The translations under genes and the position numbers were made by a program. Shown here one piece after another: positions 46,682 to 55,421 of a DNA stretch of 56,835 nucleotides (position 1 is its first letter; each line of letters opens with the position of its first letter). The notes beneath the pieces were generated by a model that saw nothing but the letters and a program-made list of their open reading frames with translations, made no database searches and was not told the origin of the DNA. Source of the DNA: Crocinitomicaceae bacterium (GTDB taxonomy: Bacteria > Bacteroidota > Bacteroidia > Flavobacteriales_D > Crocinitomicaceae); assembly GCA_017984635.1 (NCBI GenBank), contig JAGNZC010000017.1, positions 1 to 56,835 on the forward strand, in the 5' to 3' direction.

Positions 46682-47343
46682 GCTTTTTGTGGAGTAAAAA
46701 AGTCTTTTAAATAAAACGGCTCGAAATAGGCAACGTCTTCAAATTGATTGTTATGGAATTTCAATGTTGCCAAAGGAATCTGACCACTGGCTGAAGCTAG
46801 AATTGTAGAATCAATTTGACAATTTCTACCCTCCCAACTTTCTTGTAATTTAGTTGCGCCATCCCCAAAATAAATAAAGGGTTCAAATGCAAGGTAAGAG
46901 TGCTCATCAATTACATCTGCTGAAATTACTTTTAGCATTTCTAAAGAATTCGTGTAAATGGCATTGAAAACTTCCATTCTTCGGGCGTCGATGACAGGAC
47001 ATAAATTAATACCTGGATGTTTATCGCGTGCTATTTGAGCCAACGAATACAAAGCGTCAACTGCGATTAATGGAATTCCTAAAGCATAGCATAAACCTTT
47101 AGCTGTTGAAACACCAATTCTTAAACCCGTATATGATCCCGGTCCTGAAGCAACTGAAATTGCCGCTAAATCCTTTAAAGTAATCCGTTCATCTTCTAAA
47201 ACAGAAGCAATAAATAAGGTTAGATTTTCACCATGTGAGTATTCTAAATCATTGCTTTCCTTAACACGAACAAGCTTACCTTCCAATGATAAGGCAACTG
47301 AACAAACTTTTGTAGAAGTTTCAATATGCAATAAATACTTCAT
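46678..47343 (-). CDS. tsaB: tRNA threonylcarbamoyladenosine biosynthesis protein TsaB
   Basis: It pairs with TsaD to make the N6-threonylcarbamoyladenosine at position 37 of ANN-decoding tRNAs. Its ASKHA-like fold has IETSTKVCSVAL at the N-terminus and the conserved SGPGSYTGLRIGVSTAKGL. 221 residues, the usual size. Its start overlaps the rprY-like regulator gene by 4 nt (ATGA). Confidence 0.93.
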   Translation of the reverse strand: MKYLLHIETSTKVCSVALSLEGKLVRVKESNDLEYSHGENLTLFIASVLEDERITLKDLAAISVASGPGSYTGLRIGVSTAKGLCYALGIPLIAVDALYSLAQIARDKHPGINLCPVIDARRMEVFNAIYTNSLEMLKVISADVIDEHSYLAFEPFIYFGDGATKLQESWEGRNCQIDSTILASASGQIPLATLKFHNNQFEDVAYFEPFYLKDFFTPQKA

Positions 47344-48029
47344 TTTTTTACCTCTAATTTAAAACCAATACCGTGCACATTCAAAATTTGAATCGAAGGG
47401 TCTTCTGATAAGTACTTTCGCAATTTGGTGATGAAAACATCTAAACTTCTACCAACAAAATAATCGTCTTGACCCCAAACAGCATTTAACACCAATTCAC
47501 GCGGCACGACTTGATTATAAAATTTGCATAAAATTTTAAGTATGTGAGCTTCTTTTTTAGTGAGTGTTTTTTCAAATGTTGGATGTTTCAGTGTGAAATT
47601 TTGCGTGTCAAATACAAAATCGCCAATTGAAAGAACTTGCTCATCAGTTTCTTCCTTTTGAATATTCACTCTTTTGAGCAAGGCTGTTAAACGCAATTGC
47701 AATTCTTCAACACTGAATGGTTTTGTCAAGTAATCATCGCCCCCAGATTTGAAACCTTCAATTTTATCTTCCGTCATTGCTTTCGCTGTCAAAAATAATA
47801 TTGGGATTATTTTATCGACCATTCGAATGTCTTTTGCCAAAGAGAAACCATCTTTCTTAGGCATCATAACATCTAAAATACACAAGTGAAATACTTCTTC
47901 ATTGAAACGTTTGAATCCTTCAGCACCATCACTGCACAAAGTAACATTGTAGCCATCTTCCTTTAAATGATCAGCTATAATAAAGCCTAAACTTGTATCA
48001 TCTTCTACCAATAAAATTTTAATTTTCAT
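47340..48029 (-). CDS. OmpR/PhoB-family response regulator, RprY-like
   Basis: A two-component transcription factor of 229 residues: receiver domain with acidic pocket Glu9/Asp10/Asp11, phosphoacceptor Asp53 in ILDVMMPKKDG, conserved Lys in YLTKPF, then a winged-helix effector domain (LTKKEAHILKILCKF, SLDVFITKLRKYL, ILNVHGIGFKLE). It resembles Bacteroides RprY. No histidine kinase is adjacent. The start is ATG 48029 (MKIKILLVEDD). It is transcribed with tsaB (4-nt overlap) behind a leader of about 105 nt that contains a long hairpin. Confidence 0.87.
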   Translation of the reverse strand: MKIKILLVEDDTSLGFIIADHLKEDGYNVTLCSDGAEGFKRFNEEVFHLCILDVMMPKKDGFSLAKDIRMVDKIIPILFLTAKAMTEDKIEGFKSGGDDYLTKPFSVEELQLRLTALLKRVNIQKEETDEQVLSIGDFVFDTQNFTLKHPTFEKTLTKKEAHILKILCKFYNQVVPRELVLNAVWGQDDYFVGRSLDVFITKLRKYLSEDPSIQILNVHGIGFKLEVKK

Positions 48030-48073
48030 TTGCGCTATTTCTTGGATAAAAATACAAAACAATCTAAAATAAA

Positions 48074-48105
48074 CAAGCGCTTTAAACGGGTGTCTAAAGC
48101 GCTTG
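48074..48105 (-). promoter_or_regulatory. Perfect 11-bp hairpin in the rprY leader
   Basis: CAAGCGCTTTA (48074-48084) pairs with TAAAGCGCTTG (48095-48105) around a 10-nt loop. It lies in the predicted 5' leader of the minus-strand regulator transcript, 45 bp before its ATG, and is followed by the T-rich TTTATTTTAGATTG. It could act as an attenuator, as a processing site, or as the terminator of a short upstream RNA. Confidence 0.6.
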
Positions 48106-48139
48106 TCTTACTAATCAACCTAACCTACTACTACTGCTG

Positions 48140-48147
48140 CAAAGATA
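48140..48147 (-). promoter_or_regulatory. Candidate -7 element of the rprY-tsaB unit
   Basis: On the minus strand this reads TATCTTTG. It places the transcription start near 48134, so the leader is about 105 nt and includes the hairpin at 48074-48105. Confidence 0.55.
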
Positions 48148-48301
48148 ACGACTTTTCAACTACAATTTTCATTTTTAACATAAATTTAATTTTTAGTTGA
48201 ATTCCACTTTTGAATAAAAAACACAAGTATATAATTCATAGATAAATAGCTGAAATGAAATTTTATTTCTATTTTTACATACTAAATAATCGTGCTCAAA
48301 A

Positions 48302-48973
48302 ATGGTTAAAATATTGGTGATTGACGACGAAGAAGATATCCGTGAATTGTTGAAATACAATTTAGTAAAAGAAGGATATGATGTTGAAACTGCTGACAAT
48401 GGTCAGACAGGAATTCAACAATTAAAATCTTTTAATCCTGATTTAATCATTTTAGATGTAATGATGCCCGGAATGGATGGCATTGAAGTCTGTGAATACA
48501 TTCGAAATACAGCTGAATATCAAAAAACCTTAATTTGCTTTTTAACTGCCCGCAATGAAGATTACAGTCAAATTGCAGGACTAGACGCAGGTGCAGATGA
48601 TTATGTTGCTAAACCCGTTAAACCTAAAGTTCTTGTAAGCAGAATCAATGCACTTCTTCGAAGAAAAGGAATGTTAAAAGATGAAGACAAACAAGATAAA
48701 AAAGGATTAATCATCAATCGTGATCGATACCTAGTAGAAAAAGGATCGTTAGAGATTCATCTTCCTAGAAAAGAATTTGAATTATTAGCATTATTAGCTT
48801 CTCGTCCAGACTATGTATTTGAACGGGAAGTTATTCTAGAAAAAGTATGGGGATCAGAAATTGTTGTTGGAGATCGAACCATTGATGTACATGTGAGAAA
48901 ATTGCGCGAGAAAATTGGTGAAGATTACATCAAAACAATTAAAGGCATCGGTTACAAATTCATAGAACAATAA
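48302..48973 (+). CDS. PhoB-like OmpR-family response regulator, copy 1
   Basis: A 223-residue response regulator with an acidic pocket at Asp8/Asp9, phosphoacceptor Asp52 in LIILDVMMPGMDG, conserved Lys in DYVAKPVKP, and an OmpR-type winged helix (PRKEFELLALLASRPDYVF, GDRTIDVHVRKLREKIG, TIKGIGYKFIE). It is clearly paralogous to the regulator at 54735; both share EDYSQIAG and AGADDY. No kinase gene is adjacent, so the cognate partner may be the kinase at 55418. It lies 130 bp upstream of the TonB-dependent receptor whose promoter carries 11-bp repeats. Confidence 0.9.
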   Translation: MVKILVIDDEEDIRELLKYNLVKEGYDVETADNGQTGIQQLKSFNPDLIILDVMMPGMDGIEVCEYIRNTAEYQKTLICFLTARNEDYSQIAGLDAGADDYVAKPVKPKVLVSRINALLRRKGMLKDEDKQDKKGLIINRDRYLVEKGSLEIHLPRKEFELLALLASRPDYVFEREVILEKVWGSEIVVGDRTIDVHVRKLREKIGEDYIKTIKGIGYKFIEQ

Positions 48974-49005
48974 ATTCGTTAACATTACCCACCTATTTCC
49001 TGTAT

Positions 49006-49065
49006 GTTAACTCTATGTTAACATCAATTAATAATCTAGTAACTATTCAGTAATTACTTAATAAA
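49006..49065 (+). promoter_or_regulatory. 11-bp-spaced direct repeats upstream of the TonB receptor (Pho-box-like)
   Basis: GTTAAC occurs at 49006 and 49017, exactly 11 bp apart. TAA-type cores continue at 49029, 49040, 49051 and 49062 with spacing 10-11. An 11-bp direct-repeat spacing is typical of PhoB-type sites, and cyanobacterial Pho boxes carry TTAAC cores. The DNA is AT-rich, so the weaker members may be chance. It lies between the PhoB-like gene and the receptor. Confidence 0.5.
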
Positions 49066-49075
49066 GCCATAGCCG

Positions 49076-49083
49076 TTTCTTTG
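49076..49083 (+). promoter_or_regulatory. -7-like element of the TonB receptor, imperfect
   Basis: TTTCTTTG deviates from TAnnTTTG at the second base. The larger context CCGTTTCTTTG resembles CCGTTACTTTG before the T9SS protein gene at 52142. A weak core beside repeats is consistent with activator-dependent transcription. Confidence 0.45.
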
Positions 49084-49103
49084 TACCGAAAAAAATCAAA
49101 GAA

Positions 49104-51941
49104 ATGAATAAGTTATTTACAAGCCTATTTTTATTATTCTTTTTCCAACTTGCTTTTGGACAGACAGGAGTTGTTAAAGGAAGGGTAATCGACAAACTAT
49201 CCAAGGAAACAATTCCAGGAGCTAAAGTTACAATTGATCAAACTGCATTTGCTGCAATGACAGATTTTGATGGTGTATTTACATTGAAAGATGTTCCTTT
49301 TGGTTCATACAAAATCAATGTTAAATATCCACAGTACCAAAATCCTGACAATGTTCAATTTAAACTTTACAGTGCAGATACGATGCGCATTGAGATAGAA
49401 TTGGAGAAAATAGTCAAAGAAATTGGTGGTATTACTGTAAAAGGGAAATCTAATAAAGAATCCACAGGTACATTATTAACCTTACAACGAAAAAGTGCTA
49501 CAGTTTTAGACGGTATTTCACAAGAGGCCATGAAAAAAACGCCTGATTCAAAAGCAAGTGATGTATTAAAACGTGTGAGTGGTGCAAGTGTACAAGACAA
49601 TAAATTTGTTGTTATTCGTGGGTTAAGTGATCGTTATAATTTTGCCTTAATTAATGGTGCTCCGCTTCCAAGTACAGAAAGTGATAAAAAAGCATTCTCA
49701 TTTGATATTTTCCCATCTAACATGTTAGATAATTTAATGATTATCAAAACAGCAACACCAGATTTACCAGGTGAGTTTGCAGGTGGTGTAATTCAAATAA
49801 ATACATCTGAGCCAAAAGACAAAAACTTTCAAAGCATACAGATTGGTGGGGCTTATAATGCAATTACTACTTTTAAAAACTACAAGACTTACACAGGATC
49901 AAATTTAGATTTTTTAGGTTTAGGTTCATCAGATCGTCAAATACCTAGTACATTACCATCAACTACTACTTTTGCTTCGTTAACAAGTGCAGAAAAAGCA
50001 AATTTAGCAAAAGGTGTGAATTTTTCGTGGAGCACAAATGATAAAATGGCTATGCCTAATAGCAGTCTTCAATACACATTAGGTCGTTCGTATAAAAAAG
50101 ACGAAAAAGAATTTGGTTTTATATTGGCTTACAGTTATCAAAACAATTTACAGACAAATAATATTACAAGAAGAGAATTCGAAGAGCAAAGTACAGGTGT
50201 AGTAATGAAAATGGAATTAAACGATGATGTATACACTCAAACAGTTTTAAATAGTGGGATGTTTAATGCTTCTTTTAAATTAAACAAGAAAAATAAATTC
50301 TCATTTAAAAACATGTACTCTATCAACAGCGAAGACCGTGTCAATATTCGTAAAGGAGTTAGAGAATTAGATAATGACCCTCACTTTTTTGAAAAATCCA
50401 CGAACATTTGGTATACTCAAAACAATTTGTTCACTTCTCAACTTTCCGGAGAACACGAAATTAAAAAAGGTAAATTAAATTGGAACGCTGGATTTAGTGA
50501 CGTACAGCGTAATGTGCCAAATTTACGAAGAATTGTTTACCGTAAATTAGCGTTAACTGAAGACGATCCTAATGAACAATATATAGCAGTTATTCAAAAT
50601 AATGGAACAATTCCAACTGCTGCTGGAAATATGTTTTGGTCAACAAACAACGAGAAAATCGCAAGTTTTAAATATGACTATCAATTACCATTTAAAATAA
50701 GTAAAATAGAAAATGAGCTAAAAATTGGAGGTTTTCATCAGTACAGAACGAGAGAGTTTGTAGCTAGAAACTTTGGATATTCTCAATACAAACCAACTGG
50801 AAGTTCATTCAATAGTCAAATATTATTATTGCCTGAAGATCAATTATTCTCTCCTGAAAATTTAGGGTTAATGAGTAACGGACAAGGCGGATTTAAATTA
50901 GAAGAAGCTTCAAAAGTGAATGATAGTTACCAAGCGAATTCATTCTTAAATGCAGGATTCTTGATGTTAGACACTAAACCATTAGAAAAATTGAGATTAG
51001 TAGGTGGTGTGCGTTTAGAGTCTTACAATCAACAATTTAGTTACATTGAATTTGGATCTAATAAACAAATCAATATTGACACAACCGTTATAGACATATT
51101 ACCTTCTATCAATGTTATCTATAATTTACATAAAAAAATGAATGTTCGTTTAGCGTACTACAAGACAGTTTCACGACCTGAATTTAGAGAATTAGCGCCA
51201 TTTGCATTTTACAATTTCGTATTGGATAATGTATTATCTGGTAATGACAAATTACAAAGAGCAACGATAAACAACTACGATGTTCGTTTTGAGTATTTCT
51301 TCAAAGAAAATCAGTTGATTAGTGTTTCAGGATTTTACAAAGATTTCACAAATCCAATTGAATTGATTAATAGAACTGGAACTTCAGGAGCACCAGAATT
51401 ATATTATTCAAATGTTTCAAATGTTGTTAATTATGGGGTTGAATTAGAATACAGAGTTAATTTAGACTTTATGTCAAAAAACAAAGAACATAAATTCTGG
51501 AGTAGAACAGCATTGTACACTAACCTATCGTTGATCAAATCAAAAGTTAATTTAGATGGATTCTTTGGTTCAGGTGTAGAACGCCCATTGCAAGGTCAAT
51601 CACCATACATTGTAAATGCAGGATTGAATTACAATTCTTTGAAAAACGATTGGTCTGTTAATTTATCTTATAATATTGTTGGACAACGTATCTACATTGT
51701 TGGAAATGACCAAGAGCCAAGTGTTTGGGAAAATGGAAGAAATGTAGTTGATTTTCAAGTGTCTAAAAAAATCAAACAGTTTGACATTCGTTTCTCTGTA
51801 AAAGATATTTTAGCTCAAAAGCTAATTTACTTCCAAGATTTAAACAACAATCAAAAGTTTGATGATGGCATTGACAATACTTGGCAAGAATCTACTTTCG
51901 GAAGTACCATTTCCCTTGCTATTAAATACAACTTTAAATAA
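49104..51941 (+). CDS. TonB-dependent outer-membrane receptor with carboxypeptidase-regulatory-like domain
   Basis: A 945-residue outer-membrane transporter energised by TonB. A signal peptide (MNKLFTSLFLLFFFQLAFGQ) is followed by a CarboxypepD_reg-like domain (about residues 22-100: GVVKGRVIDKLSKETIPGAK, DFDGVFTLKDVPFGSYKI), a plug domain (ASDVLKRVSGASV, FVVIRGLSDRYNFALINGA) and a long beta-barrel ending in LAIKYNFK. There is no SusD gene downstream, so it is not a standard SusCD polysaccharide system. It lies between the PhoB-like regulator and a T9SS-exported protein; phosphate or organophosphate uptake is a plausible but unproven role. Confidence 0.9.
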   Translation: MNKLFTSLFLLFFFQLAFGQTGVVKGRVIDKLSKETIPGAKVTIDQTAFAAMTDFDGVFTLKDVPFGSYKINVKYPQYQNPDNVQFKLYSADTMRIEIELEKIVKEIGGITVKGKSNKESTGTLLTLQRKSATVLDGISQEAMKKTPDSKASDVLKRVSGASVQDNKFVVIRGLSDRYNFALINGAPLPSTESDKKAFSFDIFPSNMLDNLMIIKTATPDLPGEFAGGVIQINTSEPKDKNFQSIQIGGAYNAITTFKNYKTYTGSNLDFLGLGSSDRQIPSTLPSTTTFASLTSAEKANLAKGVNFSWSTNDKMAMPNSSLQYTLGRSYKKDEKEFGFILAYSYQNNLQTNNITRREFEEQSTGVVMKMELNDDVYTQTVLNSGMFNASFKLNKKNKFSFKNMYSINSEDRVNIRKGVRELDNDPHFFEKSTNIWYTQNNLFTSQLSGEHEIKKGKLNWNAGFSDVQRNVPNLRRIVYRKLALTEDDPNEQYIAVIQNNGTIPTAAGNMFWSTNNEKIASFKYDYQLPFKISKIENELKIGGFHQYRTREFVARNFGYSQYKPTGSSFNSQILLLPEDQLFSPENLGLMSNGQGGFKLEEASKVNDSYQANSFLNAGFLMLDTKPLEKLRLVGGVRLESYNQQFSYIEFGSNKQINIDTTVIDILPSINVIYNLHKKMNVRLAYYKTVSRPEFRELAPFAFYNFVLDNVLSGNDKLQRATINNYDVRFEYFFKENQLISVSGFYKDFTNPIELINRTGTSGAPELYYSNVSNVVNYGVELEYRVNLDFMSKNKEHKFWSRTALYTNLSLIKSKVNLDGFFGSGVERPLQGQSPYIVNAGLNYNSLKNDWSVNLSYNIVGQRIYIVGNDQEPSVWENGRNVVDFQVSKKIKQFDIRFSVKDILAQKLIYFQDLNNNQKFDDGIDNTWQESTFGSTISLAIKYNFK

Positions 51942-51960
51942 CTAAACAACATAACGTGTT

Positions 51961-51994
51961 AAAAAGGTGAGGCATTTAGTTTCACCTTTTTTTT
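51961..51994 (+). terminator. Terminator of the TonB receptor gene
   Basis: AAAAAGGTGA (51961-51970) pairs with TCACCTTTTT (51982-51991) around an 11-nt loop; a run of T follows. It lies 20 bp after the stop. Confidence 0.9.
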
Positions 51995-52061
51995 GTTTGA
52001 CACATCCATTTGAATAATCAAATCCCAATGTTAAGAAATAAATCATTTCTATTAATATAAA

Positions 52062-52088
52062 GATAATTTAAGGATAAAAATAGAATAA
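52062..52088 (+). promoter_or_regulatory. Three 11-bp-spaced repeats upstream of the T9SS protein gene
   Basis: ATAA cores lie at 52063, 52074 and 52085, exactly 11 bp apart, within GATAATTTA, GGATAAAAA and GAATAACG. The last repeat is 25 bp from the -7-like TTACTTTG, the same spacing as 49051 to 49076 in the TonB receptor promoter. This supports shared control by a PhoB-type regulator. Confidence 0.45.
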
Positions 52089-52110
52089 CGCTAGGCGAAG
52101 AGAATGTCCG

Positions 52111-52118
52111 TTACTTTG
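52111..52118 (+). promoter_or_regulatory. -7-like element of the T9SS protein gene
   Basis: TTACTTTG in the context CCGTTACTTTG, deviating from TAnnTTTG at one base and matching the element before the TonB receptor (CCGTTTCTTTG). Confidence 0.45.
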
Positions 52119-52141
52119 CCTCAGATATAAAAAAGAAAAAA

Positions 52142-54676
52142 ATGAAAAATTATTACTTTACAATTTTAGCGCTTTGCTTTTCTGCTGCTTTGAATGCACA
52201 AGAAGCATTTTGGAGTGTAACCAATTACCGTGGGGCATTTCCTGTAACTGACAACACACCTGCTACAAACTGGGCAAGTGGTTGGGCAAATTTTGATCCT
52301 GAAAACACAGTTTACGGAGCATCAACGACAACTATTTCTAGTGATATTACTACGAATACTACATTAAGTGGTATCGTATTGTTGCAAAATAAAGTATTTG
52401 TAAAAAACAATGCTATTTTAACAATTCAACCAGGTACAATTATTCGTGGTGATAAGTTAACACAAGGTACGTTAATCATTACACGTGGTGCAAAAATCAT
52501 TGCTAACGGTACAGCAACAAATCCAATTGTTATGACATCTAACGAAGCTGTTGGCGCTCGTAACGAAGGAGACTGGGGAGGATTAGTGATCTTAGGATTG
52601 GCTAAAAATAATCAACCAGGTGGAGTAGCAAATGTTGAAGGTTTAGTTGTTTCAACTGATACTCAATTTGGTGGAAATTTTGACAATGATAATTCAGGTA
52701 TTTTAAAATATGTACGTGTTGAATTTTCTGGAATAGCATTGCAACCAAATAAAGAAACAAATGGAATTACATTTGGATCTGTTGGATCTGCAACACAAGT
52801 TGATTATGTTCAGGTTTCTTTTTCAGGTGATGATTCATTTGAATGGTTTGGTGGAACAGTTAACTGTAAACACTTAATCGCATATAGAGGATTAGATGAT
52901 GATTTCGATACTGACTTTGGATACAGAGGTAAAGTTCAGTTTGGATTAGCTATTCGTGACAAAGATTTATCTGATGCACCAGGTGACTCAAATTGTTTTG
53001 AATCAGATAATGATGCAACAGGATCTACTGCTCAACCTAAAACTAGTCCAATTTTCTCTAACATGACAATTGTTGGTCCAAAAGGAAATGGTTCAATCGT
53101 ATTACCTACAGGTGAGAAATTTGAAAAAGCATTTAGATTAAGAAGAAATACTGCAACAAGTGTATTTAACTCATTAATTACAGGTTGGGAAAAAGGATTA
53201 TCTATTGAAAACGCTGGTACAGTAGCTAATACAAATGGAGATACGTTGAAATTTGCTAACAATTCATTAAGTAACTTTGTTACTAATGCAAACGTGATTA
53301 CGTCTGCAGATGCTTCAGCTGCTTTTTACGCTGGAATGTTTAATGCAAATTCAAATGATTCTACTAATACAATTGCACAAATCAACTGGGTAAGTTTGTT
53401 CCCAGCTTTAGGAACTGCTCCAGATGCACGTTTGAATTCAACTTCAACAGTTGCATCAACTGCAAGTTTCATGGCTAATAAATTTTATAACTTACCAACA
53501 CCTACTGCAACATTAACTTATACTTATTGCGCAGGTGCTACTGCTACTGCTTTGACAGCAACTGCAGGTTCAGGGAATTCTTTGAAATGGTACACACAAG
53601 CAACAGGAGGAACAGCAGCTACTACTGCTCCAACACCTTCAACAAGTGCTGCTGGTACTTTTACTTATTATGTAAGTCAAGCTAACGCTGCAGGTGATGA
53701 GAGTAAAAGAGTTGCAATTACTGTAACTGTTAATGCTGCTCCTGCAGTACCTACTATTACAGCAAATGGACCAACAACTTTTTGTACAGGTGGTAATGTT
53801 GTTTTAACTTCAAGTGCTACAACTGGAAACGTTTGGTCAACAAATGCTACAACTACTGCAATAACTGTTAATACTTCAGGTTCTTATATAGTAACTGTTA
53901 CAGATGGAAATGGATGTTCTGCTGTTTCTTCTGCAACTACAGTTAACGTAAGTAATGCTCCAGTACCGACAATCAATGCAAGTGCAACAAGTGGATGTTC
54001 AGGAGATACAATTGTATTAACGGCATCTACATCTGATTCATACACATGGTCAAATGGTGCATTGACACAATCTATTAACGTTACAGCTGGAAACACATTT
54101 ACTGTATTAACAACAAATTCAAATGCTTGTAATGGTGTTGGTACTTCTGCACCTGTTGTAATTACTTTTACACAAACACCAACAGCTGCTGGTTCATTTA
54201 CTATCAATGGTAATATCGTAACATTTGCTAATACATCTACAAATGCTACTTCATACTCTTGGGATTTTGATGATTTCACTAATTCATCAGCAATGGCACC
54301 TACACATGCATTTGCTGGAAATGGTGTTTACAATGTTGTTTTAACAGCTATCAATGGAGCATGTCAAAACACTGCTGCTTTAACAGTTGCAATCACAGTA
54401 GGAGTTGAAGAATTAGCAGGTTTAGAGGAAGTAAAATTATTCCCTAACCCAACTTCATCTTATGCAATGATGGTCATTAATTCTAAAGAAAGTACAAATG
54501 CAACTATTGCAATTGTTAATCAATTAGGACAAGTAATTTCTTCTAATGCAATTGCATTACAAGCAAAAGAAAACAACTTCGATTTAAATGTAAATGCTTT
54601 TGAAAACGGAATCTATACAGTAATCATTTCTACAGAATTAGGAAATGTTACAAGAAGATTAGTTGTTCAAAAATAA
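52142..54676 (+). CDS. Secreted beta-helix / Ig-PKD protein with a type A T9SS sorting domain
   Basis: 844 residues with a signal peptide (MKNYYFTILALCFSAALNAQ). The N-terminal half (to about residue 430) looks like a parallel beta-helix, with IQPGTIIRGDKLTQGTLIITRGAKI and GDWGGLVILG. It is followed by Thr/Ala-rich Ig-like repeats (YYVSQANAAGDESKRVAITV; VVLTSSATTGNVWS), a PKD-like segment (SYSWDFDDFTN, THAFAGNGVYNVVLTA) and a C-terminal type A sorting domain (VKLFPNPTSS to GIYTVIISTELGNVTRRLVV). It should be exported by T9SS and sit on or leave the cell surface. Co-regulation with the TonB receptor suggests a ligand-capture role. No catalytic motif is evident. Confidence 0.88.
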   Translation: MKNYYFTILALCFSAALNAQEAFWSVTNYRGAFPVTDNTPATNWASGWANFDPENTVYGASTTTISSDITTNTTLSGIVLLQNKVFVKNNAILTIQPGTIIRGDKLTQGTLIITRGAKIIANGTATNPIVMTSNEAVGARNEGDWGGLVILGLAKNNQPGGVANVEGLVVSTDTQFGGNFDNDNSGILKYVRVEFSGIALQPNKETNGITFGSVGSATQVDYVQVSFSGDDSFEWFGGTVNCKHLIAYRGLDDDFDTDFGYRGKVQFGLAIRDKDLSDAPGDSNCFESDNDATGSTAQPKTSPIFSNMTIVGPKGNGSIVLPTGEKFEKAFRLRRNTATSVFNSLITGWEKGLSIENAGTVANTNGDTLKFANNSLSNFVTNANVITSADASAAFYAGMFNANSNDSTNTIAQINWVSLFPALGTAPDARLNSTSTVASTASFMANKFYNLPTPTATLTYTYCAGATATALTATAGSGNSLKWYTQATGGTAATTAPTPSTSAAGTFTYYVSQANAAGDESKRVAITVTVNAAPAVPTITANGPTTFCTGGNVVLTSSATTGNVWSTNATTTAITVNTSGSYIVTVTDGNGCSAVSSATTVNVSNAPVPTINASATSGCSGDTIVLTASTSDSYTWSNGALTQSINVTAGNTFTVLTTNSNACNGVGTSAPVVITFTQTPTAAGSFTINGNIVTFANTSTNATSYSWDFDDFTNSSAMAPTHAFAGNGVYNVVLTAINGACQNTAALTVAITVGVEELAGLEEVKLFPNPTSSYAMMVINSKESTNATIAIVNQLGQVISSNAIALQAKENNFDLNVNAFENGIYTVIISTELGNVTRRLVVQK

Positions 54677-54686
54677 TACTATCATT

Positions 54687-54720
54687 AAAAGGGTTGGTTT
54701 TATAGACCAACCCTTTTTTT
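54687..54720 (+). terminator. Strong terminator between the T9SS protein gene and the second regulator
   Basis: AAAAGGGTTGGT (54687-54698) pairs perfectly with ACCAACCCTTTT (54706-54717) around a 7-nt loop, followed by a T-run. The next gene begins 15 bp later, with no consensus promoter between. Confidence 0.92.
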
Positions 54721-54734
54721 TAAATTAATAAACT

Positions 54735-55421
54735 ATGGAAAATTTAAAAGGACATACATTACTACTTGTTGATGATGAACAAGATATTTTAGATTTTCTT
54801 TCTTATAATTTAAAAAAAGAAGGCTTTAAAGTGTTTACTGCTTCAAATGGTGAAGAAGCCGTTAAAATGGTTCAGCAAGTAAATCCATCATTGATTGTTA
54901 TGGATATAATGATGCCTAAAATGGACGGAATTGAAGCCTGTCAAATTATCCGTAAAGACTTAAATATTACACAGCCGATTATTGCTTTTTTGACATCAAG
55001 ATCAGAGGATTATTCACAAATAGCAGGATTTGAAGCTGGAGCAGATGATTATATCAACAAACCAATTCGCCCAAGACTTTTAATTAGTAAAGTTGAATCT
55101 TTATTAAGAAGATTAGATCGCCCTGTTAACTTAGAAAATAGCCTTTCAAATTCATTAAAAATTGATCGTGACAAATTTATGATTGAATTGAATAATGAGA
55201 AAATCATTTTGCCTAAAAAAGAATTTGAATTGTTAGAACTATTAGCTAGTAGACCAGGAAAAGTCTACAATAGAGAACAAATATTATCAATCGTTTGGGG
55301 AAATGAAACAATTGTTGGTGAACGAACTATTGATGTTCATATCAGAAAATTACGAGAAAAGCTAGGAGATGAGTATATTCGCACTATTAAAGGAGTCGGA
55401 TATACATTTAGCGAAGCGTGA
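54735..55421 (+). CDS. phoB: PhoB-like OmpR-family response regulator, copy 2
   Basis: A 228-residue regulator: Asp13/Asp14 acidic pocket, phosphoacceptor Asp57 in VMDIMMPKMDG, Lys in YINKPIRP, and an OmpR winged helix with PKKEFELLELLASRPGKVYNR and GERTIDVHIRKLREKLG. It is paralogous to the gene at 48302. It overlaps the kinase gene by 4 nt (GTGA), so the pair is translated together. The PhoB label rests on resemblance to Flavobacteriia PhoB and on the PhoR-like kinase. It lies behind a strong terminator with no clear promoter, so some read-through or an unrecognised promoter must drive it. Confidence 0.78.
   Translation: MENLKGHTLLLVDDEQDILDFLSYNLKKEGFKVFTASNGEEAVKMVQQVNPSLIVMDIMMPKMDGIEACQIIRKDLNITQPIIAFLTSRSEDYSQIAGFEAGADDYINKPIRPRLLISKVESLLRRLDRPVNLENSLSNSLKIDRDKFMIELNNEKIILPKKEFELLELLASRPGKVYNREQILSIVWGNETIVGERTIDVHIRKLREKLGDEYIRTIKGVGYTFSEA

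Noticed and set aside
53884..54279. A 131-codon minus-strand frame inside the T9SS protein gene
   Set aside because: It results from the Thr/Ala/Val-rich repeat composition of the sense strand.
49104..54676. A polysaccharide utilisation locus
   Set aside because: No SusD-like lipoprotein, glycoside hydrolase or hybrid regulator accompanies the TonB receptor.
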